Below are positions 8,549 through 17,128 of a stretch of DNA of 44,809 nucleotides, in pieces. Each line of letters starts with the position of its first letter. Within the stretch, counting starts at the first letter, position 1. Source of the stretch: Chitinivibrionales bacterium. GTDB taxonomy: Bacteria; Fibrobacterota; Chitinivibrionia; Chitinivibrionales; JANQEN01. Below the pieces are notes generated by a model that saw only the letters and a program-made list of their open reading frames with translations, was not told where the DNA came from and did not search any database. The DNA lies in the NCBI GenBank assembly GCA_028278335.1, contig JANQEN010000139.1, forward strand, positions 1-44,809, written 5' to 3'. The position numbers and the translations under genes are program-made.

Positions 8549-10900
8549 CTATTTATTCTTACCTTCCAAATTTTCCAGCTCTTTCTTCAGTTTCTCCATC
8601 TGATCGTCAATTTTATCAATTTGCTCTCCAGCGCTATCCTTGATTTTAATTGATTTACCTTCACCGGCAAATTTCTCCGCCTTAGCAAGAGCATAGTCGA
8701 TATCTTCTCTTAGTTTACTAATGGGCTTGGCAAAGAAACTGGCTCTATGAAACTCATCTATATAGGTATGATAGCCCTTAATGCTCTTTTCAACCTGTTG
8801 TTGTGGCGTTGAAAGGCTATCTATTTTTGAAATAATAAAGGAAGATTGTCCTGAATAGCCAAGGTCATTCATCACGACCGCAATATCATCATAGGCTACC
8901 CGGTCACTGCCATAGGCTACTGTGGCGGCCTCTTTTTCTTGCACAGAAGGTGCTTTTGCTTGGGCAATAAGATTACTTGCCTGGTTCATAGATGTCAATG
9001 CTTCGGCATACCGTTTGTTAACCATATCAACATACCCTTTAAGCAAGAGTGCCTCTGATGTCAAAGCTTTATTCTTGCTGACGCGGACAATCTCATTACA
9101 GGATTGCTGACAATCTGCCCATTGACTTGCCTTAAGGGCTGCCCAAGCAAGGCCAAGCTGCGCATCAACATAGTAGTAACTAGTGACAGGCACCTTTCTT
9201 AATGCGGCAACAGCCTGCTGTAGTGATTGATCAACCGGATCAATTCCCTCAAAAAGTATATATCCAATAAAGGTTAACGCCCGGTTGACAATCTCCTGTG
9301 CTTCCTTGGTTTTTGGTGTGTATTGGATAATATTTTCCAAGGTATTCATAGCTAAACCAATGTTACCTTTTGATACTTGTGAAGTAGCCAAAGAGAACTG
9401 GGCAAAGGCATATTCAGGATGTTCCGCCGGTATTTTACTCAGCAAGGAAATTGCCTTATTCAATTTTTTGTCTCTCATATGCTGTTGGGCCATATAATAG
9501 TGGGCATGCCATTTAAGTGAATCCGGTGTTGAGGAGGTGTTTAACTTAGCAAATTGGTTCACAACTCCCAGACGATTATTATCTCGGTAGTTAATTCGCA
9601 ACAATCCAAAGTCTGCATAGGAAGCTACTTTACTTCGGGGGAAGTCCTTTTTAGTTTTAGCAAAGTTCTCTGTAGCACTCTTACGCATGTCTAGGTTTTC
9701 CTGACATAATCCCATATGCAATTGCACCCAATCGTTTTTGAAAAAATCGGGGTACTCCACCAATATTTTACCAAAGAGAAAGAAGGCTTCCCAACTCTTG
9801 CCTTCGGAATACAGTTTCCGCGCCTTGTTATACAATACCGTGGGTCCCAAAGAAGCCTGTTTGGCCATTCTTCGCGCATAGATCTCCTCTCGGTGCTTTC
9901 CAAAGTCTCCGCGAAAATAAAAGGTATGGGATGTGTTTTCTCTAATATCATCAACAACAGACATGAACTGATAGGCTATCTGTAAATCCCTGCCATTATT
10001 TAATGAGGGAACGTTCATTCCAGGGCAGACTCCAAAGTAGCCTGAGCCTGCTTGCACATAAATATTCATAACATTAAGAAGCCAAACACCCAACCGAGCA
10101 TTAAAATCAAACTCAACCTCTTTTGGAGAATCGCCAGTTACCGCACCATGGGCGAAATCTTCTGTTTGCGAAATGAAATCTTTGATATCAAGATCTATCC
10201 CAAATTCAATACGCTTTTCCAATATTTTGGCAAGCCATGATATTTTCATATTGGCAGCTTCGTTGGTCCAATTGGAAAACTGAAAATTAGGAGATAGTAT
10301 ATTTTGTAAATTAATACCAAAGAGATGCTCACCTAATATGGGATGATGAAGTAGCCGTAAACTCATGGCAAAGTCAATACTGGCACCGGTGATGGAAGAA
10401 TCAAAATTTGATTTGTGATAAATATTGGTGTTTAGCCCAAAACTTATTCGACCGAATGGATTAACTGCATAGGAAATACTATAAAGACTCTGATTATCAT
10501 TGATAAATTTATTATCATACACGATTTCATCATTCCCATAATCATAGTGGGACATCTCTAGATCTTCGGTTGCATTAAGCCCAAGGTAAGTAAATCCAAG
10601 TGAATGATAAAAACCAATCGGTTTGATGATACCCATCTCCATCAAGGTAAAGGTATTCTGCAATGTGGGGCTTATTGCCAATCGCAGGGACAGATAATTC
10701 TCTTCAGTCATAAAGGCTGGGTTAGTTGCAGGAGAATGACCAGCAAAAAAGTCTCGCCATCGTTGAGTCACATAATACTCACCGGGTAAACCGTCGGCTA
10801 GCACACCTGTTGATCCAACTAGCATAATTAAACAGCCTGCTGTAATCAATTTGATTTGGTTATACACAGATTTAATCTTTGTAACATGTGTTTTTTTCAT
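8549..10900 (-). CDS. PorV/PorQ-like outer-membrane barrel fused to a TPR domain
   Basis: The 783-residue protein starts after a strong GAGGAT ribosome site. It has a signal peptide ending near residue 35 (STGVLADG). Residues about 38-332 resemble the PorV/PorQ barrel family, with an early 'FFAGHSPATNPAF' segment like the conserved start of these proteins, followed by alternating amphipathic strands such as RISFGLNTNIY and IEFGIDLDIK. Residues about 352-650 are TPR-like helical repeats (LYNKARKLYSEGKSWEAFF, CQENLDMRKSATENFAK). The last ~45 residues are a Lys/Glu-rich coiled coil. In Bacteroidota T9SS, PorV carries cargo on the outer membrane and separate TPR proteins such as PorW are also needed; here both architectures share one chain. 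It is the first gene of the operon containing three T9SS-like cargo genes. The exact T9SS role is inferred. Confidence 0.82.
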   Translation of the reverse strand: MKKTHVTKIKSVYNQIKLITAGCLIMLVGSTGVLADGLPGEYYVTQRWRDFFAGHSPATNPAFMTEENYLSLRLAISPTLQNTFTLMEMGIIKPIGFYHSLGFTYLGLNATEDLEMSHYDYGNDEIVYDNKFINDNQSLYSISYAVNPFGRISFGLNTNIYHKSNFDSSITGASIDFAMSLRLLHHPILGEHLFGINLQNILSPNFQFSNWTNEAANMKISWLAKILEKRIEFGIDLDIKDFISQTEDFAHGAVTGDSPKEVEFDFNARLGVWLLNVMNIYVQAGSGYFGVCPGMNVPSLNNGRDLQIAYQFMSVVDDIRENTSHTFYFRGDFGKHREEIYARRMAKQASLGPTVLYNKARKLYSEGKSWEAFFLFGKILVEYPDFFKNDWVQLHMGLCQENLDMRKSATENFAKTKKDFPRSKVASYADFGLLRINYRDNNRLGVVNQFAKLNTSSTPDSLKWHAHYYMAQQHMRDKKLNKAISLLSKIPAEHPEYAFAQFSLATSQVSKGNIGLAMNTLENIIQYTPKTKEAQEIVNRALTFIGYILFEGIDPVDQSLQQAVAALRKVPVTSYYYVDAQLGLAWAALKASQWADCQQSCNEIVRVSKNKALTSEALLLKGYVDMVNKRYAEALTSMNQASNLIAQAKAPSVQEKEAATVAYGSDRVAYDDIAVVMNDLGYSGQSSFIISKIDSLSTPQQQVEKSIKGYHTYIDEFHRASFFAKPISKLREDIDYALAKAEKFAGEGKSIKIKDSAGEQIDKIDDQMEKLKKELENLEGKNK

Positions 10901-11732
10901 CTAAATCCTCACTTTTCCTTTACGCGGCATGCCTTTGGAACCAGTTGTATATACATTGTTGATATTGATAGAATAGAATGAGCCTAATAGCCATTGAGCA
11001 ATCCATAGGGAAGATAAAACAGCATCTTAGGTGGGGACATGAATCCATTAATTATTACCTTTTCAGCTAATAAAATGTGAGCTCCTGATCCCAACGCCAA
11101 ATATATAGGAGATAAGTTAGATGTAAAACTCAGATTACTCACTAATATAGTAAAAATTTTTCAAAGAGACTTAATTTTTTTCACTTTTTATATCAAAAAC
11201 CTAAATATTCACAATTTGACGAATATTCTGACCACTGTGTTCGATAACACGCAGGCATCTATTTGCGCTTTTTACAGATATGCAGCAATTTAAATTAAAG
11301 GAGTATCGTAATCATTTTTTTTATGTGACATAATTTTGCACATGCCATAATCAAATTTGCTAATTATTAGAATAATCTTAAAGGGAAAACTATTTGGACA
11401 TACATATTGTTTCTAATAGTTATACCGCTTCTCAATAATTATGCCCTCTGTTGTGTTGCGGCATAACTGTTTCTATAAGAGTTTTGTCAAAAATCATGGG
11501 ACAAAACTTTTGAGAAACAGTATAAAACACAAACAAGCATCCTACCAATGGCCATAACACTCAATCAGATATATTCTTTGATAGTACATTTTTTCAACAC
11601 TACACTGGCTCCTATCATCGTTAAATCCTTAAATAAATGTTCAAAAGCAGCGTGATTTTTATATATATTATCTTTTAGAGACCATAGTCGGGCGAAATTA
11701 TATATCAGCTTGTATATATAAAGGATTATGAT
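10901..11732. other. 832-bp divergent intergenic region
   Basis: This separates the minus-strand PorV-TPR operon from the plus-strand GH26-like gene, so promoters for both should lie here. It is very AT-rich and contains the complete MITE-like repeat at 11421-11525. Immediately before the GH26-like start is AAAGGA, a ribosome binding site. I see no ORF that looks coding and no RNA gene. Confidence 0.6.
11421..11525 (+). repeat. MITE-like two-palindrome repeat, copy 2 (complete)
   Basis: The 105-bp unit starts TATACCGCTTCTCAATAA and ends TTTTGAGAAACAGTATA, so the two termini are imperfect inverted repeats of about 18 bp with TA at each edge. Inside are two adjacent palindromes: TATACCGC...GCGGCATA on the left and ACTGTTTCT...AGAAACAGTATA on the right. 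It has no coding capacity. TA edges are typical of the target duplication of IS630/Tc1-mariner elements, which suggests a MITE mobilised in trans; no matching transposase is in the window. Confidence 0.85.
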
Positions 11733-13892
11733 ATGCAAGGATACCCTAAGTTGCTTTATTGCACGATTGTGATATTGGTATGTACTGTTTGCCTGTCCAG
11801 GGCAATGGAAGAGCGCGTTGAAACCGGAGCACTGTTAGAATTAAAAGGGAAAATCTGGCATGGAGCAGGTCAGGGTGGTGTTACTGGTTTTGATGGATTT
11901 GAAAACTACTGGAATATTGCTCCTCCTGATCAAAAACCAAACCTCTTTATGGACTATGCTGGAACCTGGCACTGTAATGAACGATGGTCCTTAGAGCTAA
12001 AACAGGAGCTACTCAAGTATCACAGACAGGGCTATTATGTAATTCCCCAAGTTGGTATGAATGTGTTCTATTTGTGGCAACAGTATATTAGCGGTGAACA
12101 GGACGATGAGGTAGATAACTATATAAAGGGACTCAAGTATCTTGGCATGCCGGTGTTCTTACGTGTGGGATATGAGTTCAACAATTTCCCCGGTGACCCC
12201 TGGCTTACTCCCTACAAACCAGAGGAGTTTATCCAGGTGTGGAAGGCAATTGTAAAGAAGATAAAGGACGCCGGTGTGGAAGTTGCCTGTGTTTGGAATG
12301 TAAGTCTCTCCGGAGATCAATATATAATGGAATATTATCCGGGAAATGAGTGGATTGACTGGATGGGATTTAATGTATTTAGCAGTGATATTGCCGGTGG
12401 TGCTCATTCCACCATGCTCCGTATGGTTAATGCAGCAGACTCTCTAAAAAAACCGGTCATGATTGGTGAAGCCTCACCAAACCGCGTCAATCAGGTAAAT
12501 TACGGTGATTGGGATCTCTTTTATGGCATGTATTTTAAGATGATTGCTGATCGACCAACCATTAAGCAGATGTGCTATATCAACTGGGATTGGGATATTC
12601 AAGATATGGTCGGTGGCAATGGCATGTTTCCCTGGGGTGATGCCCGTTTACAGATGCCCGGTTCTGTGAAGGATCAATTTTTTACTGAACTCAAAGCACC
12701 GGAGTATCTGCACGCTACCAATGAAAAGGAAACCCGCTCCTACTTTAATTATGATGATGATACAGCACCACCAAAGGTCTCTAATCTAAAACGGGATGGA
12801 AAATTATTAAAATGGGATGGTGTCACTGACGTAGGAGAATCTGGTCTTGCCCATTATACTATTTACAAAGATGGAAAACTCTGGGATTACATTTGTGAAA
12901 CATGGTATCCGGTGCAAGATCTTTATCAAGGCAAAACGGCCAAGGTTACGATTACTGCCATGGATAGGGCAGGCAACGAGAGTCCTAAGTCAAATGAACT
13001 GGAAGTAGACCTTGATGAAACCTATGAGCTCATTTGGGATGGTGAGTTTAACTACCCAGCAACAAGTCTTGCTCTGGATTGGAAATGGATGGGAACCCAG
13101 GATGGTGGTGCAAAACCCGGACCCGATGAACTATTGATTGACACAACTGGAAAGCTCTCAGGTAAAAATTCAACAATTCTACCGGACTATAAACTCAATG
13201 ACCAGACAAACCAGTATTGGAAGAATGAGATAACTGAAAAACCGGCTGATTGGAAAGTGCAATTATTTCAGAGCTTTAATGTGCAAAAGGATCAAAAATA
13301 TCATATCTCCTTTAAAGCTGTGGCCAAGGAGCCAATTAGCATAAAGCTTTATTTTATGGATAATCATGTAGATCCTCTCCATACCCATTTTCACGCTGGA
13401 CAGGACCCCAACTTTGATACAGAGTGGGAATTCTATAAAATCTGGAATGTTGATATTGGTACTGAACCACAAGACTATTCCTTTGAACATGTAGCCCCCC
13501 ATTCAGAATGCGCCCGTCTCTCCTTTATGATGGGTAAAAACAAGCCAACCACAATCTGGTTTGATGCTGTATCGGTCAAGGCCATTGATGGCCCAATTGC
13601 AATTAATAATACCTTTGGTCAATCTACTAAGAATAAACTTAATCTAAGGGTGCGCAGCAACGTTCATAGCAAAAACCTAAAGCTACAGTACCATCTTGAT
13701 ACAAAGGGTGCAACTGACATCAACCTTTACACAGTAGAGGGCAAACTAATTAAGCAGATTAGCAACAAGTTCGACTCTGCTGGAGACCATACAATCCGCT
13801 GGGATGCCTCAGAGCTTGCTGCTGGAATCTATTTGATTCAATTGAAAGCAGCAATGGCTCAGCAGGTGGTTAAATTTTCAATAGTCAATTAG
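11733..13892 (+). CDS. GH26-like (clan GH-A) glycoside hydrolase with Fn3, CBM-like and T9SS-like domains
   Basis: The 719-residue secreted enzyme follows an AAAGGA ribosome site and has a signal peptide (TIVILVCTVCLSRA). Residues about 40-330 look like a TIM barrel: the likely acid/base is E148 in FLRVGYEFNN and the likely nucleophile is E246 in KPVMIGEASPN, with VWNVSLSG and WIDWMGFN strands between. This pattern resembles GH26-type mannanases or related clan GH-A enzymes; substrate is not certain. Residues about 348-430 form an Fn3-like domain (PPKVSNLKRDGK, then ITAMDRAGNESP), and about 435-620 a CBM4/9-like beta-sandwich. The tail (DINLYTVEGKLIKQI, then GDHTIRWDASEL, then AAGIYLIQLK) is a T9SS sorting-like domain. 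The esterase 74 bp downstream suggests joint attack on a decorated hemicellulose. Confidence 0.72.
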   Translation: MQGYPKLLYCTIVILVCTVCLSRAMEERVETGALLELKGKIWHGAGQGGVTGFDGFENYWNIAPPDQKPNLFMDYAGTWHCNERWSLELKQELLKYHRQGYYVIPQVGMNVFYLWQQYISGEQDDEVDNYIKGLKYLGMPVFLRVGYEFNNFPGDPWLTPYKPEEFIQVWKAIVKKIKDAGVEVACVWNVSLSGDQYIMEYYPGNEWIDWMGFNVFSSDIAGGAHSTMLRMVNAADSLKKPVMIGEASPNRVNQVNYGDWDLFYGMYFKMIADRPTIKQMCYINWDWDIQDMVGGNGMFPWGDARLQMPGSVKDQFFTELKAPEYLHATNEKETRSYFNYDDDTAPPKVSNLKRDGKLLKWDGVTDVGESGLAHYTIYKDGKLWDYICETWYPVQDLYQGKTAKVTITAMDRAGNESPKSNELEVDLDETYELIWDGEFNYPATSLALDWKWMGTQDGGAKPGPDELLIDTTGKLSGKNSTILPDYKLNDQTNQYWKNEITEKPADWKVQLFQSFNVQKDQKYHISFKAVAKEPISIKLYFMDNHVDPLHTHFHAGQDPNFDTEWEFYKIWNVDIGTEPQDYSFEHVAPHSECARLSFMMGKNKPTTIWFDAVSVKAIDGPIAINNTFGQSTKNKLNLRVRSNVHSKNLKLQYHLDTKGATDINLYTVEGKLIKQISNKFDSAGDHTIRWDASELAAGIYLIQLKAAMAQQVVKFSIVN

Positions 13893-13966
13893 TTGATACT
13901 TTATGTAAAGAATTTGTATATTACATTGTCACATACTTTTAAACTCTGTCAAGAAGAGGTAATGTT

Positions 13967-15082
13967 ATGAAGTCAATGATGTTAATTCTCTGTATTGTAT
14001 CGGTCATTGTAGCATCGGAGAAGACAAGTACTCAACCCAAAGATAATACAATCTATGATAATAGTGCTTATTGGCTGAATCAAACAGAGTATTTTGATCT
14101 TACTGGCAAAGAGAATAAAAGAGCCTACCGGATTTATGTCCAACTTCCTTGGAATTACAAATCCAACAACTCCTCAAAGCATCCGGTGATCTACCTTACT
14201 GATGCGCAATGGCACTTCCCTATGATGTATTCCATGCGCAACTGTATGTATACAGATTCGGATATTCCCGATGCCATAGTTGTTGGGCTTAGCTGGGCAG
14301 GTGAAGACCCCAATTATCACTCCCTACGTACCTATGATTTCACTCCAACACAAACCAAGCAGGAGCCCAATAGCGGCGGTGCAGCAGCTTATTTAGCCTT
14401 CATTAAAAATGAATTGATTCCAGAGGTTGAAAAACGGTATAGAACAACTGGCACAAAAATGCTTTTGGGAACCTCCTATGGTGGTATTTTTACTCTCTAT
14501 TCACTCTTTCATGAACCAAACCTCTTTGATGGCTATATTAGCCTTAGTCCTGCTCTTAATTGGGATAATCATGTCGCTAACAAATGGCCGGACCTCCTTA
14601 AAAGTAAAAAATGTAATGCTCGCCTGTATGTCAGTTGGGGAGTCTATGAAACCTTTGCACCCTTTGAAGAATACACCAAAGGCATTATTGCTAAAAATAT
14701 TGAAGGCTTACAGGTCAAATATGACGAAGTTCAGGGTAGTGGCCACGCCTCAAGTATCTTTGAGGGATATGTAAAGGGGCTTCAACATATTTTTAAAAAA
14801 CCAGCTATCACATTGGATGAAAAGTCACTCAAGCCCTTTGCCGGCTCTTACACCTGCACTACAAAAGACTTTCCCGATATAACCATTCGCTTCAAACAGG
14901 GAAAACTTGTCATGAGAGATCTTTGGGGGGTAAATCAGACCCTTCTGGCTGCAGACAACAAATCCTTCTATGTTGGCAAAGGCCTTCCCTTAGAGCTGTG
15001 GTTTACCGATGAGACAAACTCAAAGGGAATGGTTACTTTTAAGTGGTATGATAATGTGCGGGAGTATAAGAGGGTGAAGTGA
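13967..15082 (+). CDS. Secreted alpha/beta-hydrolase esterase (esterase D / PF00756-like)
   Basis: The 371-residue product has a signal peptide (MMLILCIVSVIVASE) and follows AAGAGGT. The nucleophile is S170 in the G-x-S-x-G motif GTSYGG. Other family marks are HPVIYLTDAQWHF near residue 75, YISLSPALNWD after the nucleophile, and the likely catalytic His in GSGHASS. This matches the putative-esterase family that includes acetyl-xylan and feruloyl esterases and siderophore esterases. After about residue 280 there is an extra beta-rich segment (LKPFAGSYTCTTKDFPDITIRF) that resembles the DUF3471/Pab87-like domain found at the end of some serine hydrolases. Unlike the neighbouring hydrolase it has no T9SS-like tail, so it may stay in the periplasm. 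The substrate is not determined. Confidence 0.82.
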   Translation: MKSMMLILCIVSVIVASEKTSTQPKDNTIYDNSAYWLNQTEYFDLTGKENKRAYRIYVQLPWNYKSNNSSKHPVIYLTDAQWHFPMMYSMRNCMYTDSDIPDAIVVGLSWAGEDPNYHSLRTYDFTPTQTKQEPNSGGAAAYLAFIKNELIPEVEKRYRTTGTKMLLGTSYGGIFTLYSLFHEPNLFDGYISLSPALNWDNHVANKWPDLLKSKKCNARLYVSWGVYETFAPFEEYTKGIIAKNIEGLQVKYDEVQGSGHASSIFEGYVKGLQHIFKKPAITLDEKSLKPFAGSYTCTTKDFPDITIRFKQGKLVMRDLWGVNQTLLAADNKSFYVGKGLPLELWFTDETNSKGMVTFKWYDNVREYKRVK

Positions 15083-15676
15083 GGTTTTTTTGCCTTCTTT
15101 TTCAACATGATTTTTTATTACCCAATATTGAGAGCTTAAATCAATTGCGCGAGTCATAAACAAGAAACAAATGATCAAGATTAGCACCTCTATAAATTTT
15201 ACTGGTATCTACTTTAAATGAACTCTTTTTCTTAAAAATCCTAAAGAAACTTAGTTTATAGTTTCCTTTAACGTTGCAATCCTTTTCATACTAAATTATT
15301 TCCATTAAGTCACTTTTTGGATTATATCTTTCAGAAAACTCTTGGGTCCTCATACATCTATTTAGTAATCCCTTTTGATTTTCCAACGATTTATTTGAAG
15401 TATCCCGATCAAATCCATAAAACTCATTATTACAATAAAATTTATTCTCAAGTAAATATTGAATTATGTCTTCATTTTTTTGTTTCGATTTTAATTCTTT
15501 AATAAACAATTAGGAATTAAAATTGTTTTTGGGTAATTTTGTAGTGTTTTCAGAGTTCCCACAATTGATGATTTGCAGCAATATAATTGCATACAACATA
15601 TATTCACATTTGGATTTATTTAATCTAAAGCAGTTAGCTATTGAAAGCATTTTTTTATATCTTTAAAAACATTGAG
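15083..15676. other. 594-bp region with little coding evidence
   Basis: This AT-rich stretch lies between the convergent esterase and EamA genes. The only candidate is a 72-codon minus-strand frame at 15291-15509, listed separately with low confidence. No clear terminator hairpin, repeat or RNA gene was found. Confidence 0.5.
15291..15509 (-). CDS. Possible small protein, or fragment, of unknown function
   Basis: The 72-codon frame starts at a TTG directly after a stop codon and has no visible Shine-Dalgarno. Its translation has normal protein composition, with many charged residues (KELKSKQKNEDIIQYL, then ERYNPKSDLMEII), so it could be a genuine small gene or the remnant of a longer one that lost its start. 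No domain is recognised and no partner gene suggests a role. Confidence 0.25.
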   Translation of the reverse strand: MFIKELKSKQKNEDIIQYLLENKFYCNNEFYGFDRDTSNKSLENQKGLLNRCMRTQEFSERYNPKSDLMEII

Positions 15677-16093
15677 TCACAGAGAAATCATCAGGATGCC
15701 GACCATGGAGATTACGATTCCAAGGCCGTGACGAAGGGTCATCTCTTCACCTAAAAAAAGCAATGAATAGCCGATGGTGATGACCGGATACATGGCTGAG
15801 ATCAGGACAACCTGTACTACGTTACCCTTTGTCAGGGAGATCCAAAAGAAGACTCCACCAATTAAATAGGCGATGCTGGAAATTATTGCAAAGAGTTCTG
15901 GTTTTCCAAAGTTGAGTGTAGAAATCCGTCCCTTCAGTAAGGGAAGCAGAAGCAGGAGTGCAACAAAATTACCAATAACAATATAGGGAATCATCTCTCT
16001 TGCCGTAAGTGTACGACTCGCTAATTTCCCAAAGACTCCCCAGAATCCCCAAATAATAAGCGTTATCAGTGAATAAAGTATACCCTGATTCAA
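15677..16093 (-). CDS. Small EamA/DMT-superfamily transporter
   Basis: The 138-residue protein has about five hydrophobic helices and starts at TTG with AAGGAG six bases upstream. Hallmarks of the drug/metabolite transporter superfamily are the opening ITLIIWGFWGVFGKLA, the conserved PLLKG region, and a last helix pair around YSLLFLGEEMT and HGLGIVISMVGILMI. It contains one EamA repeat instead of the usual two, so it should work as a dimer, as short DMT members do. The substrate cannot be read from the sequence. It appears to be a single-gene unit: the next gene upstream ends about 145 bp away. Confidence 0.85.
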   Translation of the reverse strand: MNQGILYSLITLIIWGFWGVFGKLASRTLTAREMIPYIVIGNFVALLLLLPLLKGRISTLNFGKPELFAIISSIAYLIGGVFFWISLTKGNVVQVVLISAMYPVITIGYSLLFLGEEMTLRHGLGIVISMVGILMISL

Positions 16094-16237
16094 ATTGTGC
16101 TCCTTCTCGTTATCGACATATTCTGATAGATATTTGTTCAGTTCAAAATAACTCTACACACCTTTTGAAACAATGGCATTGTAAAATCAGGATTTAAAGT
16201 TGGACTGAGTTCAAGCTTTTCAGTTCTGCTCATCCCG

Positions 16238-17128
16238 TTATTTTATTCGTCGATATTCATCTAAATGATCTAAAGCTCTGCGTGCTCCAATATTGGTTAT
16301 CACAGTTCCCGCAACTGTCAACCCAATCCCACCGATTATATGCCAGCCTAGAGGATCGACGTCATCATTTCTATGCCTACTTGACCATATTATCGCAAAA
16401 GTTGTAAGAATTGAGCCCCCAATTATCATTCCAATGCCCCCATTTCTAAACCATTTTTGCTCATTATATTCGTTTAGATGAAATTCTTTTTTTGCATTTA
16501 AAAGGACCGGAGGACATGTGTTTGTAAACAACCTTATACTTTTTACATTGCTTTCATAGGTAACATCTACAATACTTCCACATTTATCAGTGGTAGAATC
16601 AATTTTATCTTCAATGATATCTCTTATTTCTTCATCATCTGAAAAAATCCTGATTACCGTGCAGGTTCGAGTATTAAAAAACAAAATGGATTCTATATCA
16701 TCAGTATCAAAATCATTATCATCAACATCATACTCAATAATATCTTGATCTGCTTTAAATGTAATCCATTCCTTTTGGGAAGTGGTGTCAACAGCATGAA
16801 CTATACTCTTTATCTTCGAGATACCGGGTTTCCAATACTCATTTTGAGTGTTTTTTATTTCATCACCGAGGACTACAAAGGTATCAATTATAGAGTCGTT
16901 GTGCTCAAATAATGTTGTATTAAGCTTTAATATCTCCTTTGTTGCCGTATTAACAACAAGAATATTATCTATTTTCTCCTCTTCAAACTCATCTTCAGTT
17001 GAATCATATTCGATAGTTACTTTTGTAGCACTTACCATCACCCAATTCTGGTTTTCCTGAGATACTATGTTACTTTCTCCAAAACTAATGGCTGATATTA
17101 TCAATAACAATTTAATCGATTTAACCAT
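16238..17128 (-). CDS. Exported or membrane protein of unknown function
   Basis: The 296-residue protein opens with a signal-like helix (SIKLLLIISAISFGES). The body is rich in Asp/Glu and has two similar halves, around VTIEYDSTEDEFEEEKIDN and IIEYDVDDNDFDTDDIES, each followed by a strand of the type ILxxNTxT. This suggests an internal duplication. Two Gly-rich hydrophobic segments lie near the C-terminus, about residues 230-247 and 262-281, followed by a short basic tail. No known family is recognised. Upstream is a modest TGGGGT ribosome site. The acidic repeats may bind calcium or another cation, but that is only a guess. Confidence 0.7.
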   Translation of the reverse strand: MVKSIKLLLIISAISFGESNIVSQENQNWVMVSATKVTIEYDSTEDEFEEEKIDNILVVNTATKEILKLNTTLFEHNDSIIDTFVVLGDEIKNTQNEYWKPGISKIKSIVHAVDTTSQKEWITFKADQDIIEYDVDDNDFDTDDIESILFFNTRTCTVIRIFSDDEEIRDIIEDKIDSTTDKCGSIVDVTYESNVKSIRLFTNTCPPVLLNAKKEFHLNEYNEQKWFRNGGIGMIIGGSILTTFAIIWSSRHRNDDVDPLGWHIIGGIGLTVAGTVITNIGARRALDHLDEYRRIK

